A DNA stretch of 64,000 nucleotides. Source: Acorus gramineus. Lineage: Eukaryota; Streptophyta; Magnoliopsida; Acorales; Acoraceae. Positions 13,262 to 25,530 of this stretch are shown piece after piece. Positions within the stretch are counted from its first letter, which is position 1, and each line of letters starts with the position of its first letter. A program made the translations under genes and the position numbers. The stretch spans positions 20,490,216-20,554,215 of the forward strand of contig CM060850.1 of assembly GCA_030737835.1 (NCBI GenBank), written 5' to 3'. A model generated the notes under the pieces. The model made no database searches and was not told the DNA's origin. It worked only from the letters and a program-made list of their open reading frames with translations.

Positions 13262-13395
13262 AATTTACTATTGGTAGGATGGGAGAGGTACCCCTCTTTA
13301 GTAAGAGGACTTGAGTTCGAGTATTGTCGCCTGCTGATAGGGGAAGATTTGACCAAGAAAAAAAAATTTCACCCACAAAAAAAAAAAAAAAACAA
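13262..13395 (+). repeat. SINE-like sequence with A tail
   Basis: TTGGTAGGATGGGAG resembles a pol III A box and GAGTTCGAGTATTG a B box, about 40 bp apart. An A-rich tail ends at 13377-13392. The size (about 130 bp) and layout fit a tRNA-derived plant SINE. I could not define a clean target duplication. Confidence 0.4.
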
Positions 13396-13763
13396 AACAA
13401 AATCTTTATTATTATGCGTTTCACAACAAGAAGAATTAAAAACACAATCAAATAAAAAATCACTTTATTATTCTTATTTATAATAAAATAGTAGTCATAA
13501 ATATCAGAATAATTTAATTATACATTGAAATTCATTTCGTATGTTAAATTCACCCAAATAAAAACGAGCACAAGCAAGCATTTGATTTGAGCACTGTAAG
13601 TGAGAAGAGACAACCCATGAAAAAGAGAAAACCCTGATATGAGAAATTGAACATAAAAAAAAAAAGGTGAAGGGTGATGTAATCCACTTTTGGGGGGAGT
13701 GGCGCAGCTTTCAGTCGCACAAATCCACGCGCAATTGAGAGTCCACCCTCCCCGACCTTTTCT

Positions 13764-13775
13764 TTTATATATACT
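13764..13775 (+). promoter_or_regulatory. TATA box of a leader exon upstream of the NAC gene
   Basis: TTTATATATACT followed about 25-30 bp later by a CT-rich leader. A GC-richer patch with CCACCCTCCCC lies just upstream. The arrangement is a typical plant core promoter. Confidence 0.55.
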
Positions 13776-13795
13776 CTTCTTCTCCTTCCCTTCTC

Positions 13796-13896
13796 ATCTC
13801 TCCAATTCAAACTTCTCTTCTTCTTCTTATTATTTTTGCCTTCTCTACCATACTTTAATTTGTGTTTTCAATCTCGGCTTCTACTAGCCATTTCAG
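13796..13896 (+). other. putative non-coding first exon (5' UTR) with consensus splice donor
   Basis: A pyrimidine-rich leader without a long ORF ends in TTTCAG followed by GTGAGT, a perfect plant 5' splice site (donor 13897-13898). Candidate acceptors are TTTATGTGCAG ending at 15459 and CAATGTAG ending at 16380, three bases before the NAC start codon. I infer that this is the untranslated first exon of the NAC gene, with a leader intron of up to 2.5 kb. It could instead belong to a separate non-coding transcript. Confidence 0.4.
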
Positions 13897-14394
13897 GTGA
13901 GTTTCACAGGGTTTCTAAACAAATGCGCATGTTATAGTGCGTGCCTTCTCTCTTTGTTTTTTTTTGTTTTTATTCGTGTTTTCTGTTATGGGTGTGTTCA
14001 ATGCATTCACTCTGAATGATTGCTTTGCATGGTTCATGTAATGGGTATAGGACATTTAACTTCGATCTGTTTCTTTGTCTTCTGACCATTTCTTTAAATG
14101 TTATTTTCTTCTTTGATGGGTTGGTAAGATCAGAATTTGATTGACTGATATCTTTTTCATTTGGACTATCTCGAAAAGCAACTCCCTCTCCCCTCACATC
14201 CATTCCAGAGAAGTGACTCAACTGGAAAAGTCTTGTCTTGCATGGACAGACATTGAATTGAGTAGCAGATGTGTATTAGATGCTCTTGTTGGCATTTTCT
14301 TTTTCTATATATACATCTTGCCTTCTTGCTCCATTTTTTCCCTAGCTTCCACAACCAGTTGTGGCTACCAAAAAAAAAAAAAAAGAGATGGGAT

Positions 14395-14640
14395 TCAATT
14401 AGAATAGCTCTGGATCTCATTAGATGTGATCAGTCTCGGATAGAATACAAACTTGTGATAATCTCATGTGTTTAACACGTGTGATTATGATAGTTTTTAT
14501 CACAAATTAGTCTCTTACAAGATGATAAGTTTTCAATTAATAAGTTGTCGCAACCTCATATGTTTACATATGAGATTGTTATAATTTCTTAGTCTTTGAT
14601 TGAAAACTAGCTAGCCACATCTAATGAGATTTAGTTATGA
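14395..14640. repeat. fold-back (MITE-like) repeat
   Basis: Outer arms TCTCATTAGATGTG (about 14417) and CACATCTAATGAGA (about 14616) are perfect inverted copies. Inside are further inverted pairs: TTGTGATAA with TTATCACAA, GTTTTCAAT with ATTGAAAAC, and ATATGTTTACATAT, so the whole piece can fold into a multi-arm structure. It is consistent with a small MITE inside the proposed leader intron. No protein is encoded. Confidence 0.5.
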
Positions 14641-16380
14641 TCTTGTCCTCAAGGAAATTAAACGAGAACATGAAACAATATTTGTACCAACCCTTCGATG
14701 AGTAGGGACATTGCTCCTTTGACCCTCTCTCTCCCCTTATTGCGGCTAGGAAAAAAATAATTTACATGATCCAATGGGCTAATTCTAGTGGACTAAATTT
14801 AGTCCACAATCTATTAAGGGTGACAAAAATCTCTCTAGCACTAAGTGAACTCCCACTGTACGTTGGTAATTTGGCGCTCTTTTAAAGGTCTTGATTCCAA
14901 AAAAAAAAAAAAAACTTTTGTTTGTGATAAATGCTTCATTAAGATCTTGATCACACACAACACGCGCGCGCATGCATGCATGCATGTTACACACCAACAA
15001 ATCATACACAAAACCCACTTCGTATATATTTCGGCATTGCATGCCCCCTGTAGTTGGCGCACAAAGATGCCTACACAATTGACTGAGCTTGCAGATGTTG
15101 CCCTGGAAATCCCAGACAAAGGGACAACAAAGTCAGAGCCATAGACAATTCACAGACTCTCAGTGACTCCCCCCACACTTTATTATATAATTTTGAGAGC
15201 AGGCTATCAATCCAATGACATGAGTCATCGAACCGATCCCCTCCTCAAATTTGTCTTTTGGCTTTTGTTCATTCTTTATTTTATTCACTCCAACAATGGG
15301 AGGAGCGCGTGCCTTTGCAAACGTCACTCCTCCTTTTGTCCCTTGTTAATGAGATGTCATGCCAATCTGATTAGAGAGACCAAGCTTTGTCTCTTTCTTT
15401 CTTTGTTTTTTCGCTATCATGTCTTTTGATGTCCTGTGGGATTTTTATTTTATGTGCAGAGCTTGGGAGTGGAGCGCAATTGATGTTATATCTTTCAGTG
15501 GGTAAAAACATAATGATGCATGAATTTTTCATTTCCATTCCTGTTTAACTTTATAAACTGATTGAATAGAAAACAATAAAATCCACTGTCATTCCCTTTA
15601 TGGATTCAATGTATCTCATTTCTTGAGACCCCTCTTTATTTTTTAGTAATTCATCTTTTCTATGATGAAAAGATAATCAAGTTATTCCCTAATGAGACCT
15701 AAAAAGCAGAAGACATACATATATCCTTAATACAAGAAAATGTTGAAGACTTGGCTCTTTTTCTTTTTCTTTTTTGGAACTGTAGATGAACCAGCTCATA
15801 AGTGGAAATCAATCACAAGGTTTGTTTTGGGGGACATCCATAACAGTATGACATTAGTAGAGCATATAATTGTCTTTCTAAATCTATTTCACAATAACAA
15901 ACATTGGGATCCACAAATTTTCACTGCATTTTAACTTGGATTATTGTAATATACCATTTTAGCTGGTCTCTCTCTCTCTCTATCTCTTACGAAAAGAAAT
16001 ATTATTCTGAAAAAAAAAAAAGTTATCCTCTTAAAGAGGTCTCATGAAGAATGATTTCCACCATCCATGGCCAGACAACATCATTAGCTCAGGTTATTAA
16101 ACATGTCTGCCCACCTTCACTCACTCAGCCCAAACTAACCAGTTGTGACACATGAGTGACTACAACTCTAACTCCTCATTTATTTCAGAAAAATGAATGA
16201 TTCTGTTTTCCTCATCCTTAATTTGTTTTCCTGACAAGTTCTGATTACACTTAAAGCCTACAACAGCTCGTATACATGTGATTTCACTAGGAGGGTCTTG
16301 TTTTTCTTCTCATTATATCATCTACTCTTGCATAATATATGAAGTATAAGATGATGAAGGATTTGGTGGATCCAATGTAG
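14641..16380. other. upstream region or leader intron of the NAC gene
   Basis: No coding region is recognisable. It contains A and T homopolymers, a CT repeat near 15968 and an alternating GC/ATGC stretch at about 14964-14984. A short possible leader exon (15460-15501) lies between a CAG acceptor and a GTAAAA donor. Confidence 0.4.
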
Positions 16381-16383
16381 GAG

Positions 16384-18851
16384 ATGGATGCGACGGAATC
16401 CTGTGTTCCTCCCGGCTTCCGGTTCCATCCGACCGATGAGGAGCTCGTCGGCTATTACCTTAAGAAGAAGATCGCATCACAGAAGATAGACCTCGATGTC
16501 ATAAGAGACATCGATCTCTACCGGATCGAACCATGGGACCTCCAAGGTGCACAACAAGTCCATCCCGAGTTAGGAACAGTTTGGTAACCCATCTTATTCT
16601 CATGTTTGCAAGAACAATCAAGAAAATGACGTTTGGAATCATTCATTTGTATGATCATTCTTGACGGTCTAAGTAAAATTTTATTCATTCCTCTTATACA
16701 ATATATCGATCAAATTTAAATATATGAGGAACGAGGGATTCTCCTTTTGAGTGTTAGTTTGATAAATTTAATTCAAAAAGAGAACAACCAAGAAAATTTC
16801 ATTCATTCCAAACGTCATTTACCTAGGTGTTCTAGTAAAAGAAGAATGAGAATGAACGTCAAACTGCACCTTAATTTATGTGGCCAAAGAAATGTTGTGG
16901 TTGTTTATGGACTAGGTTGTGTTACGTAGAGAGATGCAGGATTGGATACGAGGAGCAAAGCGAGTGGTACTTCTTCAGCCACAAGGACAAGAAGTACCCA
17001 ACGGGGACAAGGACTAATAGGGCAACGATGGCAGGGTTCTGGAAGGCGACGGGGAGGGACAAGGCGGTGCATGACAAGAACCGTCTCATTGGCATGAGGA
17101 AGACACTCGTCTTTTATAGGGGGAGGGCCCCCAATGGACAAAAGACTGACTGGATCATGCACGAGTATCGCCTCGAGACTGACGAGAACGGCCCTCTTCA
17201 GGCAAGCTCTCTCTCCCAACACTGAAACCGCTTTTTAATAGACACACACACATCTAGAAGGGTGTAAGGTTTTCTTCATAGTGGTTGTCCACTTCTTAAT
17301 ATTACTTCCTTTTTTGGTTGCACCAATATGCGCAAATACTTCAGAAGTACTATGATCATGAGGGCTCAAGTAAGAAAATATCTTGTAATATAGGCTGATG
17401 ATCAAATTAATGTTTCAGTTGAACTGTGGCTTTGGCATACCAATGCATATGCCCATGTAAGATGTTTAGTTTTCAAGGGATCCACCGATAATTTTGTTTG
17501 CTCATATGATTATTCAGTTCTTGAATGTTTCATTTCGTTTCAGGAATCGCTTTGTTCCATTCACATTGTTCATTTCAAATCAAAAGTTTTTCCTTCTCAA
17601 GTAATTTCTCCAACACGTAAGGTGTTCACGTGTCTGTCCCTGCGGTATTCATTTATTTATTTGTCTGATTTTCATAGTTAAGTCTATTGGTTGGAGTTTA
17701 AAAAAAAAGGTTTTTTTTATCTAGATGTATAAAATACTAAATCCTTCTTTACACTCTCATGCTTCACCACTATATCTTTTTTTATCAATTGTTCTGATGA
17801 AGATTGAAAAAATTGAGTTCAGAACTGCCTGAAGGAGTTCATTCTCCGTCAGTGTCAGTGGAAACCTTTTTCTTAAAGAAAGACAAGGATTTCCGCAGGC
17901 CTTCCACTGGAAAGCAAACACATAAAACATTATTTCTTCAAATGCATAAATGCATAACCTAAACATTTTTAAATATATAACAATATTGTCAGGACTCCTT
18001 TATACAACCCTATTCTTTTATGGGGGAAAAACCTCTTGCCATTGTAAAGGCAAGACAAGTCTTTCACCCCGCGTGCACAATAGGTGGGGTTCATCCTTGC
18101 TTTATAGATTTCTCATATTCAACCATCGGATCTCAGCAAGTCTGGTCAATCTTCAATAGAAAGGTTTCCATCCTTGTTTTATAAATTTTTCATATAGATG
18201 TAGTCTGACTGGATCCCATCAAGTATGATCAATCTTCAATAAAACTTCTAATTCACAATCTCTTATTTGCAGGAAGAAGGGTGGGTAGTTTGTCGAGCAT
18301 TCAAGAAGAGAACAACAAATTGCCAACAAGCAAGGATCAACGGATCGATATGGGATTCCAGATACTCATCCTACGACGAATCAATCAACTCAAGCATGAC
18401 TGCGGTCGATCCCATCAACTACCTTCAGAGGCACCCACACAACCTCGAATGCAAACATGAGACTGAAAACGTTGAAAACTTGAGCCACTTCATCCAGCTC
18501 CCCCAGCTGGAGAGCCCCTCTCTGGCTTTGCTCAAGAGGTCGGGCTCAATAACAATCGCATCGGAGAATTATGAAGAGGAGGATGTACTAATCACAAGGG
18601 AAACCTCTAATCAAGTTAACATTGTTGATGAAAAAGTGAGAGATTGGAGAGACCTCGATAAGTTCGTGGCCTCCCAATTGAACCACGGCGATAGTACTAG
18701 TACTAGTAGATATGATGGTGATCAAGGTGAGGCTCACAGTGATTCTGAGCTCGCTTTGCTTCTTCTTCATGGTAACGAAGAAGGGGCCAAGTTGGGGGAG
18801 TTCTTGGGATCAGGCGATCGAGGGATCGAAATCTGCATATTTGAAAAATGA
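16384..18851 (+). CDS. VND-type NAC-domain transcription factor (three exons)
   Basis: The exons join 16384-16546, 16930-17201 and 18273-18851, giving 337 residues. All five NAC subdomains are intact: [18 protein letters not shown] (A), [19 protein letters not shown] (B), [20 protein letters not shown] and [10 protein letters not shown] (C), [14 protein letters not shown] and DWIMHEYRL (D), [13 protein letters not shown] (E). NAC proteins bind DNA as dimers. This combination, plus the C-terminal [12 protein letters not shown] motif, matches the VND (vascular-related NAC domain) 1-6 branch, which switches on xylem vessel differentiation and secondary-wall genes. Length is normal for the branch. 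A split Glu codon spans intron 1 (383 nt). Intron 2 (1071 nt) follows codon 145 and starts with GC. The acidic, Ser-rich C-terminal half is probably the activation domain. No disabling change is visible. The exact VND number cannot be assigned by eye. Confidence 0.93.
17202..18272 (+). other. GC-AG intron 2 of the NAC gene
   Basis: Homology fixes the junction at ...PLQ/EEGWVV. The donor there reads CAG/GCAAGC and the acceptor TTTGCAG/GAA. No GT within reach keeps the frame, because translation stops after nine more residues. GC-AG introns are a minor but real class in plants and are often linked to alternative splicing. Confidence 0.85.
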
Positions 18852-19309
18852 ATTCTGTATTTGATTTCACTAGTTCTACTACTATATATATATATATATA
18901 CATACATACACATGTGTGTATACTTGGATTGGTGTTGCAACTTGCAAGGATTTCTCTAGTCCATGGTCCCATTTTTTATTATCATTCCTTGTGTGCAAAT
19001 AGGTCATGTTTTCTGGCACATGAAAAAGACAGACAATTTTTCCCAGTTTGGGATGTGTTTTTGAAATTTATGTAACCTGGATTCTGTACAACAACTGACA
19101 AGAACAGGAGCGCACACACCATTGTTGCATTTTAATTTGTTATTATATATTCTCCACTTGGTTTATATAGCAGAACAAATTATGAACACTTTTCATGAGT
19201 GTCCATCAGATAATGTTGTGAAAAGTTGGTTTTGTCTCATAATAAGCAGATTTATCTCTGCTCTTACATCTCAAACATGGGGAATCTGAATATAATGACA
19301 TGACATGTT
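18852..19309. other. 3' flank of the NAC gene
   Basis: AT-rich sequence with a TA/CA microsatellite at about 18884-18915. It probably holds the 3' UTR. No clear AATAAA signal or other gene is visible. Confidence 0.45.
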
Positions 19310-19311
19310 TA

Positions 19312-19700
19312 GCCCCCGTTTGGATACAAAATACAACTTATTTTTGGGTATACACTTATTTCAGCATAAGTAAGGATCAATAAGGATAAAATGATTTTGT
19401 GTTTGGTGGTGTTTTGAATTATTCTTGTTGAGAAACGTAATTATAATTTTTTTTTTGTGGATAAAATGTGAATAAAGTATGGATGAAGATTTATAAAAGG
19501 TGAAAAAATAATGATAGTTGATTGACAAGTGATATATTAGAGGTGATGACAGTTGATTTGACAGTGGACCCACATATTCTTTAGATGAAATAACCTGGAA
19601 TTATTTAATTCCAAGGGTTGGTTGGAATCCATATACCACTTTATACCAATATATTCTGATATACTTTATCCTTGGGTATTCCCTGCATCCAAACAACCAA
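19312..19700. repeat. MITE-like element
   Basis: The left end GCCCCCGTTTGGATACA and the right end GCATCCAAACAACC form an imperfect terminal inverted repeat around GTTTGGAT. The 389-bp interior is AT-rich and non-coding. Ends of the CCGTTTGGAT type are common in small plant DNA transposons. Neither superfamily nor target duplication could be fixed. Confidence 0.5.
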
Positions 19701-19876
19701 AAACACATATTGTGACGATTGCATATTTTGAATTTAAATTTTATTTATTTATTTATTTAAAAAAAAATATTCATTGCATACATAATTGCATTTCAATCAA
19801 ATTTCAATGTTTAATTATTTTTAAATGTATAAGATATTAAATTAGAATATGTGGGTGTGTGCAAATGAAATAGGGG

Positions 19877-22192
19877 TGTTGGTTCAGCCCATGATGGGCC
19901 TTATGAGGGAAACCAAAGAGGGCCCATATGCATGAAAAATCATGCATGTGAGCAGTGCATACCATTTTCTTATATGGCATCTCTTATCTTCTATATAGTC
20001 ACCCTTAATGAAAAAAAAAATATTAGGGTGAGCGGCCATGTATCCTATTAGGCGTAGAGAGAGAGAGAGAGGTACTCTTCTGACCTTTTGATTTTCTTTT
20101 AAATCATTGTTATTTATTTAGTGATATTTGATTTATGTTTGGGTTATTAAGTTTTTATTCATTTATTTATTTATTTATTTTAAAGATAAAATTAGGCTTT
20201 TGATTTATTTTAAGGATTTAATATATTTTTATGTTATGGGATTTTTAGTTTTGATCAAGTTAGAGTTTTGATATATATGTTCGTGTTGTTAGATTCTTAT
20301 GATTTTATAAAAAACAAGGGTTTTGATTTATTATTTATTATTATTAGATGTATGTTAGACATTTGGATTTTTTTTTAGTCTTCATAAACTGAGGGTTTCA
20401 ATTTATTATTTATTTTAAAGATCAGATCTGTGTTTAGATTTCTAAAATATGAGTTTCTAATCATACGAGGGTTATGATTTATACAAATACATGATAATTT
20501 TAATATATTTTCAACTTTTATTAATTAATAATTATTTTTATAAAAAAAAACGTATGCTTTCATAGTATTTTATGAATTTTTGTTATTTTATTATTATTTT
20601 GAATTTCTAAATTTTTTTATCTTTTCTGTTTTGTCTTTTCTTGTTTCGTCTTTTAGTGCCTGGTTATATGGTAAATAGATTTTGATCATCTTTTTAGGTT
20701 GTGTGTCGGTATATGTGGATATGGGTCTATATTGTTGAGTAAAAATTTATACCCATTAATTATGGATAGGTATTTAGGTCTTGGGCCTAGGCTTAAATCA
20801 TAGATTTTAATTAATCATTTATATGGTTCATCTAGGTTCTAATTGCGAGCTTCGTTCTCCGGACCTAGGATCCATTTGAGGTGAGTGGGCTTACTGATCT
20901 ATTCACATGGGTTTTTACCCTAGAACCATGTATTCGTGATTCTCAAATGTTGATTTAGATTAATTTTTCTAGCGACATTATAAGTTATTCATGCATTTAT
21001 ATTATGATAATTAACTATGCATGATTTTATTGTTGTACATATTGTAAAAATTGCATCATTTATTGAATAAAGTTGCATGATTTTATTCCTTCATCATGTC
21101 ATTTAAAATAGCATGAATTATGCTATTCATGTTTCAAGAATTATTATAATACAATTTCTGATGCTTATATTTTTGAAATAATATTTGGATTAAATATTAT
21201 CATTTTTTAGATTTTTGGAAAAATTTAGGACTAGTGGAGGCAACCTAGTCCTAGAAGATTTTATTAAGATGCACATCATAGCATATTTCAGGAATAAATC
21301 CCCCCGTTGTATTTCGCCTTTGGGGAGGAAGGTCTAGGACTCGAAAAGTCCTAAGATCAGTGAGGGGTGTGGTAAAGCATTCCTTGCAGCGGCAGATTCC
21401 TTTGTTTGGAGTTTGCAGCAACTGGGGCATCCTGTGCTGGTGTTCTCGTAGTGATGGCAGTGGCGACCCATCAGCGTCTTCTAGATCTGACGTCTCCTCG
21501 AGGGAGCTTTTTGAGCGATTTTGTCGCTTGGGGCTTGGCACACCTGTTTTGGGGGAACGGTTCTTCCGATTGAGAACCCTACCCAGTCATACCATTTTAA
21601 CTGCATGATTTCTATAACGAGGGCCAAGGATTGGGCCACGTGATTGCATTAAAATACTTTTATGTTCATGATCATGATTTTAAATTGATTTATCAAAGGA
21701 AATTCTTGTTTTTCACATAACTTTATTTTTTATATATATAATTGTCATATGAGATAATATATCTGTGAATCTATTCACTGAGTTAATCGCTCACCCTATT
21801 CCGAATGGCTGGTTGTTTCATAATCAGGTAGTTCATCTTCTGAGGATCAAGACAAAGCTTGAACTTCTCATACGCTTCCGGGATCTCGAGGTAGCAGTGT
21901 TGGAAAATAAATAATAGTCATAGCCGACTATTTGGTTTTATTTTAGTTAGATGTTTCCCATAGGGGTGGTTTGGTATGTCTTTTAATTCTAGTATTTTAT
22001 TTTCGTCAAACTCTGATATTTTGTATGACCATGAGTGGTTTGGAAATTTTGGATATTGTTTTGTCTTTTTCAGTTTTATTATATTAGTATGTTTTAAAAA
22101 AAAAGTGCACATTTTGGTTTTGTGTTTTATATAGGTGTGGTAGCGACCCATTTACCATCCGATTAGTGGTTAGGTAAATGTGGGGCGTTACA
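19877..22192 (+). repeat. 5' LTR of Ty3/gypsy element D
   Basis: The right end GGGGCGTTACA is followed two bases later by a tRNA-Met primer site, which fixes it. The left end is inferred from the first TG-starting candidate, TGTTGGTTCAGCCC. A TATA-like TCTATATAGTC lies near 19990. At 21775-21800 it has ATTCACTGAGTTAATCGCTC followed by ACCC, the counterpart of the CACTGAG...GCTCACCC motif in the A, B and E LTRs. No copy of this LTR is seen elsewhere in the window. Confidence 0.6.
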
Positions 22193-22194
22193 GA

Positions 22195-22207
22195 TGGTAT
22201 CAGAGCC
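22195..22207 (+). other. primer binding site of element D
   Basis: TGGTATCAGAGCC, complementary to initiator tRNA-Met, two bases after the LTR. Confidence 0.85.
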
Positions 22208-22309
22208 ACGTCCTGTCAGAGCCTAGGTTAGGGTTGAGTCTAAGGGGAAAAAAAAGAAAATATAGGTGTCATTAATATTAACGTTTGTTAATCTATTCAG
22301 GATTTTTCT

Positions 22310-24022
22310 ATGGCACGAAGTCGTAATGTTCCAGTGTCTAGTGCACCTCGCATTCCAACAGTGGAACCTGAGGAGGTCAATCCTCCAGTAGCTAATCCCC
22401 AAGTGCTGGATCCTGCTATGGCCCTCGTACATCAGTCGCTTCAACAATTGATTGGAATGTACACAGCTATTCAGGCGCAAATGCAACAACAAGGCCAACA
22501 GATGAATGCGATTCAACAGCAGTTGCACCATGATGCACCACCTGAGGTTGTCGAGAATAATCCACCATCTGTTGCCCAAGATCCTCCGGCTGGTGTTCCA
22601 GATGAACATCATGTTCCTCACGCTCCTCAGGCAGACATTGTTCATCCTCAGGCTCCTGCCCCTGTGATAAATCCTAATGAGGATTGGCTTACTCGATTCC
22701 AAAGGACGCATCCAACTGCGTTCACTAGCATGGGTGATTCCAAAGAATCGGAGGCTTGGATTGCTGAGATGGAAAAGAAATTTGATGTGATGGATTGCCC
22801 AAATTGTCAAAGAATCAAGTTGGCATCTTTCCAACTCCGTGATGAAGCGGAGCAGTGGTGGAAGACTACCAGGAGGGGTCTTAAAGCAGAGTATGATACT
22901 CTATCATGGGATCGATTCATGGAGCTCTTCTATAAACGTTACTTTCCTCCATCTGCACGAAGAGCGAAGATCAGCGAGTTCACCAACCTGAAGCAGAATA
23001 GTATGACTGTCAACCAGTATGAGGCCCAATTCATTGCACTGTCTCATTTTGCTCCTCATCTTGTTGAAGGCGAAGGTGAACGCTGTCGCTTATTTGAGGG
23101 CGGTTTGAGGGGGCAAATCAAGGGTCGAGTGGAAGTTTTGAGGATAGACAATTTCTTCGACTTGGTGGAGAGCGCGCGCACAGCTGAGCGGGGTGTGCAG
23201 AGGCATCACAGGCTCATGATGCTCGAGTTAAACATTGTCAGGATCAACAAAACTTTACCCCTGCGAAGAAAGCAAATCAGCGACCACCTACTACAGCCAT
23301 ACCCTTGAAGACACTTCCTCCAGCACCTCATGCAACACCAAACCAGACTCGTGGACCAGATACGAGGACTTGTTTTTATTGCAAGGAACAAGGCCACATA
23401 ATGACATTTTGTCCCAAACTTAATAACAAAGGAGGCCAAGATCGATCTCAAGCTCAAGGAAGTTCTACGCGGCATGTTCGTGCATGTGTGGTGGCACTTA
23501 CACCAAGTGATGCTCAGGCCACTGGAGATCCTGTCAGAGGTATTGTTTCTATTTCTGGTCATTCAGCGCATGTTCTTTTTTATTGCAGTTCCACACATTC
23601 ATTCACATCATCAAAATTTTCAAAACTCCTGGCAAGGGAGCCTAGCATCTCTATGTTCTCACTTCATGTGACCACCACCGTTGGTGAACAAGTTGTCACC
23701 AAGGTTTGCTTTCCTTCTTGCATGGTTCAAATCAATGGACATGAAATGCATGCTGATCTCTTTCTTCTCGATATTCTCGGCTTCGATGTTATCCTTGGCA
23801 TTGATTGGTTGTCAGCTTTCCATGCAAGTGTTGAGTGTTTTTCTAAGGTTGTGACCTTCCATATTTCTGGACGGCATTCGTTCCACTTCGAGGGTTTCGG
23901 TGGTTCATATCCAATCGGATTCATCTCCTCTTCATGCTCAAAGATTGCTAGATAAAGGGTGCGAGGGATATCTAGCAGTTATTGTGGTTGCTACTACTGA
24001 CTTGAAGGCCTCAGTCAGTGAC
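22310..24022 (+). pseudogene. element D gag and protease, frameshifted and truncated
   Basis: The retrotransposon gag domain (AWIAEMEKKFDVMDC... and AEQWWKTTRRGL) runs about residues 120-290. A frame slip near 23205 moves the reading to the next frame, which carries a perfect CX2CX4HX4C knuckle (CFYCKEQGHIMTFC, about 23366). An aspartic protease region follows, with GFDVILGIDWL intact. The catalytic Asp motif, normally D[ST]G, reads YCS at 23581-23589, so the protease is dead. The reading stops at LLDKGCEGYLA and a linker at 24022, just before RT, where a family-A LTR begins. The composition fits a chromovirus. Confidence 0.88.
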
Positions 24023-25530
24023 TGTCACGCCCCAGGGCGGCCGTCCCCGGGACGCGGCAAGTGTATACATGATATCAGCAGTCTATACAAGAGATCAATA
24101 AAATACCCTAAACAACATCAACAATTTCAACACAGACAACAAAGAGGCTGACATGATATATACACAAATAGCAGAAGCTAAAAGACTGAATCTGTAAATC
24201 AAAAACATACTACAGACTCGATACATAATCAACTGTCCTGTGAGAGCCAATATATATAATGACATCCAAATATAATACAAACGTGTGCCCAAGCACAGAA
24301 TACAATACATACAAATCAAAAAAAGGATCCTGATAGCCTCTAACACTTGCTGAAATGTGGCACTGCACCGCTACTGCTGAGGTCCCTCGGGGAGCTCCTC
24401 CTTCTGGACCGACTCAGAAGCACTGGAGAATAATATTATGCAAGGGGTGAGCCACACGCTCAGTGAATAGCACAACCCATGCATCACAATTCATATTAAC
24501 CACAATTTATTATTAAAAGCCTCAAAGTGGCAGGAACTACACAATCCAGTGGGTCGCTACATCGCTGACCCACCACACCCTCACCCTCACCCCTCAATAG
24601 GTGACATAGGATATTGGGACTCACAAACCGGGGGGTCGCTACATCGCCGACCCACCACACCCTCACCCTCACCCCTCAATAGGTGACATAGGATATTGGG
24701 ACTGATAATCATCACTACACAAATCCAGTGGGTCGCTACATCGCCGACCCACCACACCCTCACCCTCACCCCTCAATAGGTGACATAGGATATTGGGACT
24801 TACAAGGCTGATAATCATCCATACACAAATCCAGTGGGTCGCTACATCGCCGACCCACCACACCCTCACCCTCACCCTCACCCCTCAATATGGTGACATA
24901 GGATATTGGGACTGACTAGGCTGTTGGTCACCCTTGGTCCACCGATAGTCTCTCCTCCACTCCGTAGGTCGCTTGGCCACTCCCACATTCAGCACAGTCT
25001 GTCCCAAATCAGGAGGTGCCTACTGATGGGAGCCCTCTCACGGGACGACCTTTCTAACGCTGAGGCAGTCTCTACACGGATCCAACGAAGGGAACAGAAC
25101 AGCCTATCCATACACATATGATCCACTCGGATCCGCCGACAACACATCTCAACAACTCTAATGTCTTGAATTCTTCAGAATTCCTCCAGGGCGCATAACC
25201 AAGATGCGGGGAATATATATTAACATAATGAGGAAAAGAAACCTTGGGAGGGCAACCTGAGGTCCCGATATAGGACATCCCGACAACCAAACAAGGAACA
25301 CGGAGTACCCTAGCCCGGGTCTCAATGTTGACCTCGCAAGGCCCCCTTAATATTCCCCAAGGCATACTAATAGACATATGCTCGCATTTAATTTAATAAA
25401 TCAAACTAATAGGACGCATGCATAGGTCGAGGCTTTCCTAGCATGATAACAAGGTGACAGGATGCACGGCTCTTACACATATCCTAAGGGTGCAAGTCCC
25501 TAACATACAAGTCTAGGGTGGCATGCATTC
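24023..25530 (-). repeat. family-A LTR fragment, inverted (A1)
   Basis: Starts TGTCACGCCCCAGGGCGGCC, the reverse complement of the family-A LTR 3' terminus, and runs to 25530, where homology ends abruptly inside the LTR. It includes four copies of an 80-107 bp unit (24545-24905), each with a G-rich tract (C-rich on this strand) and a hairpin. It also has the TGAGCCACACGCTCA motif near 24450. It is an inverted copy of 26105-27442. Its continuation (micro-exon, GC-rich domain, LTR start) is missing. Confidence 0.9.

Noticed and set aside
22223-22834. 203-aa minus-strand ORF
   Set aside because: Antisense shadow of element D gag.
24587-24881. Repeated MRVRVWWVGDVATHW-type peptides
   Set aside because: A by-product of the tandem G-tract/hairpin units of the LTR, not a protein.
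24545-24905. CRISPR-like regularly spaced repeats
   Set aside because: Plant nuclear DNA. The units are tandem LTR minisatellites with no unique spacers.
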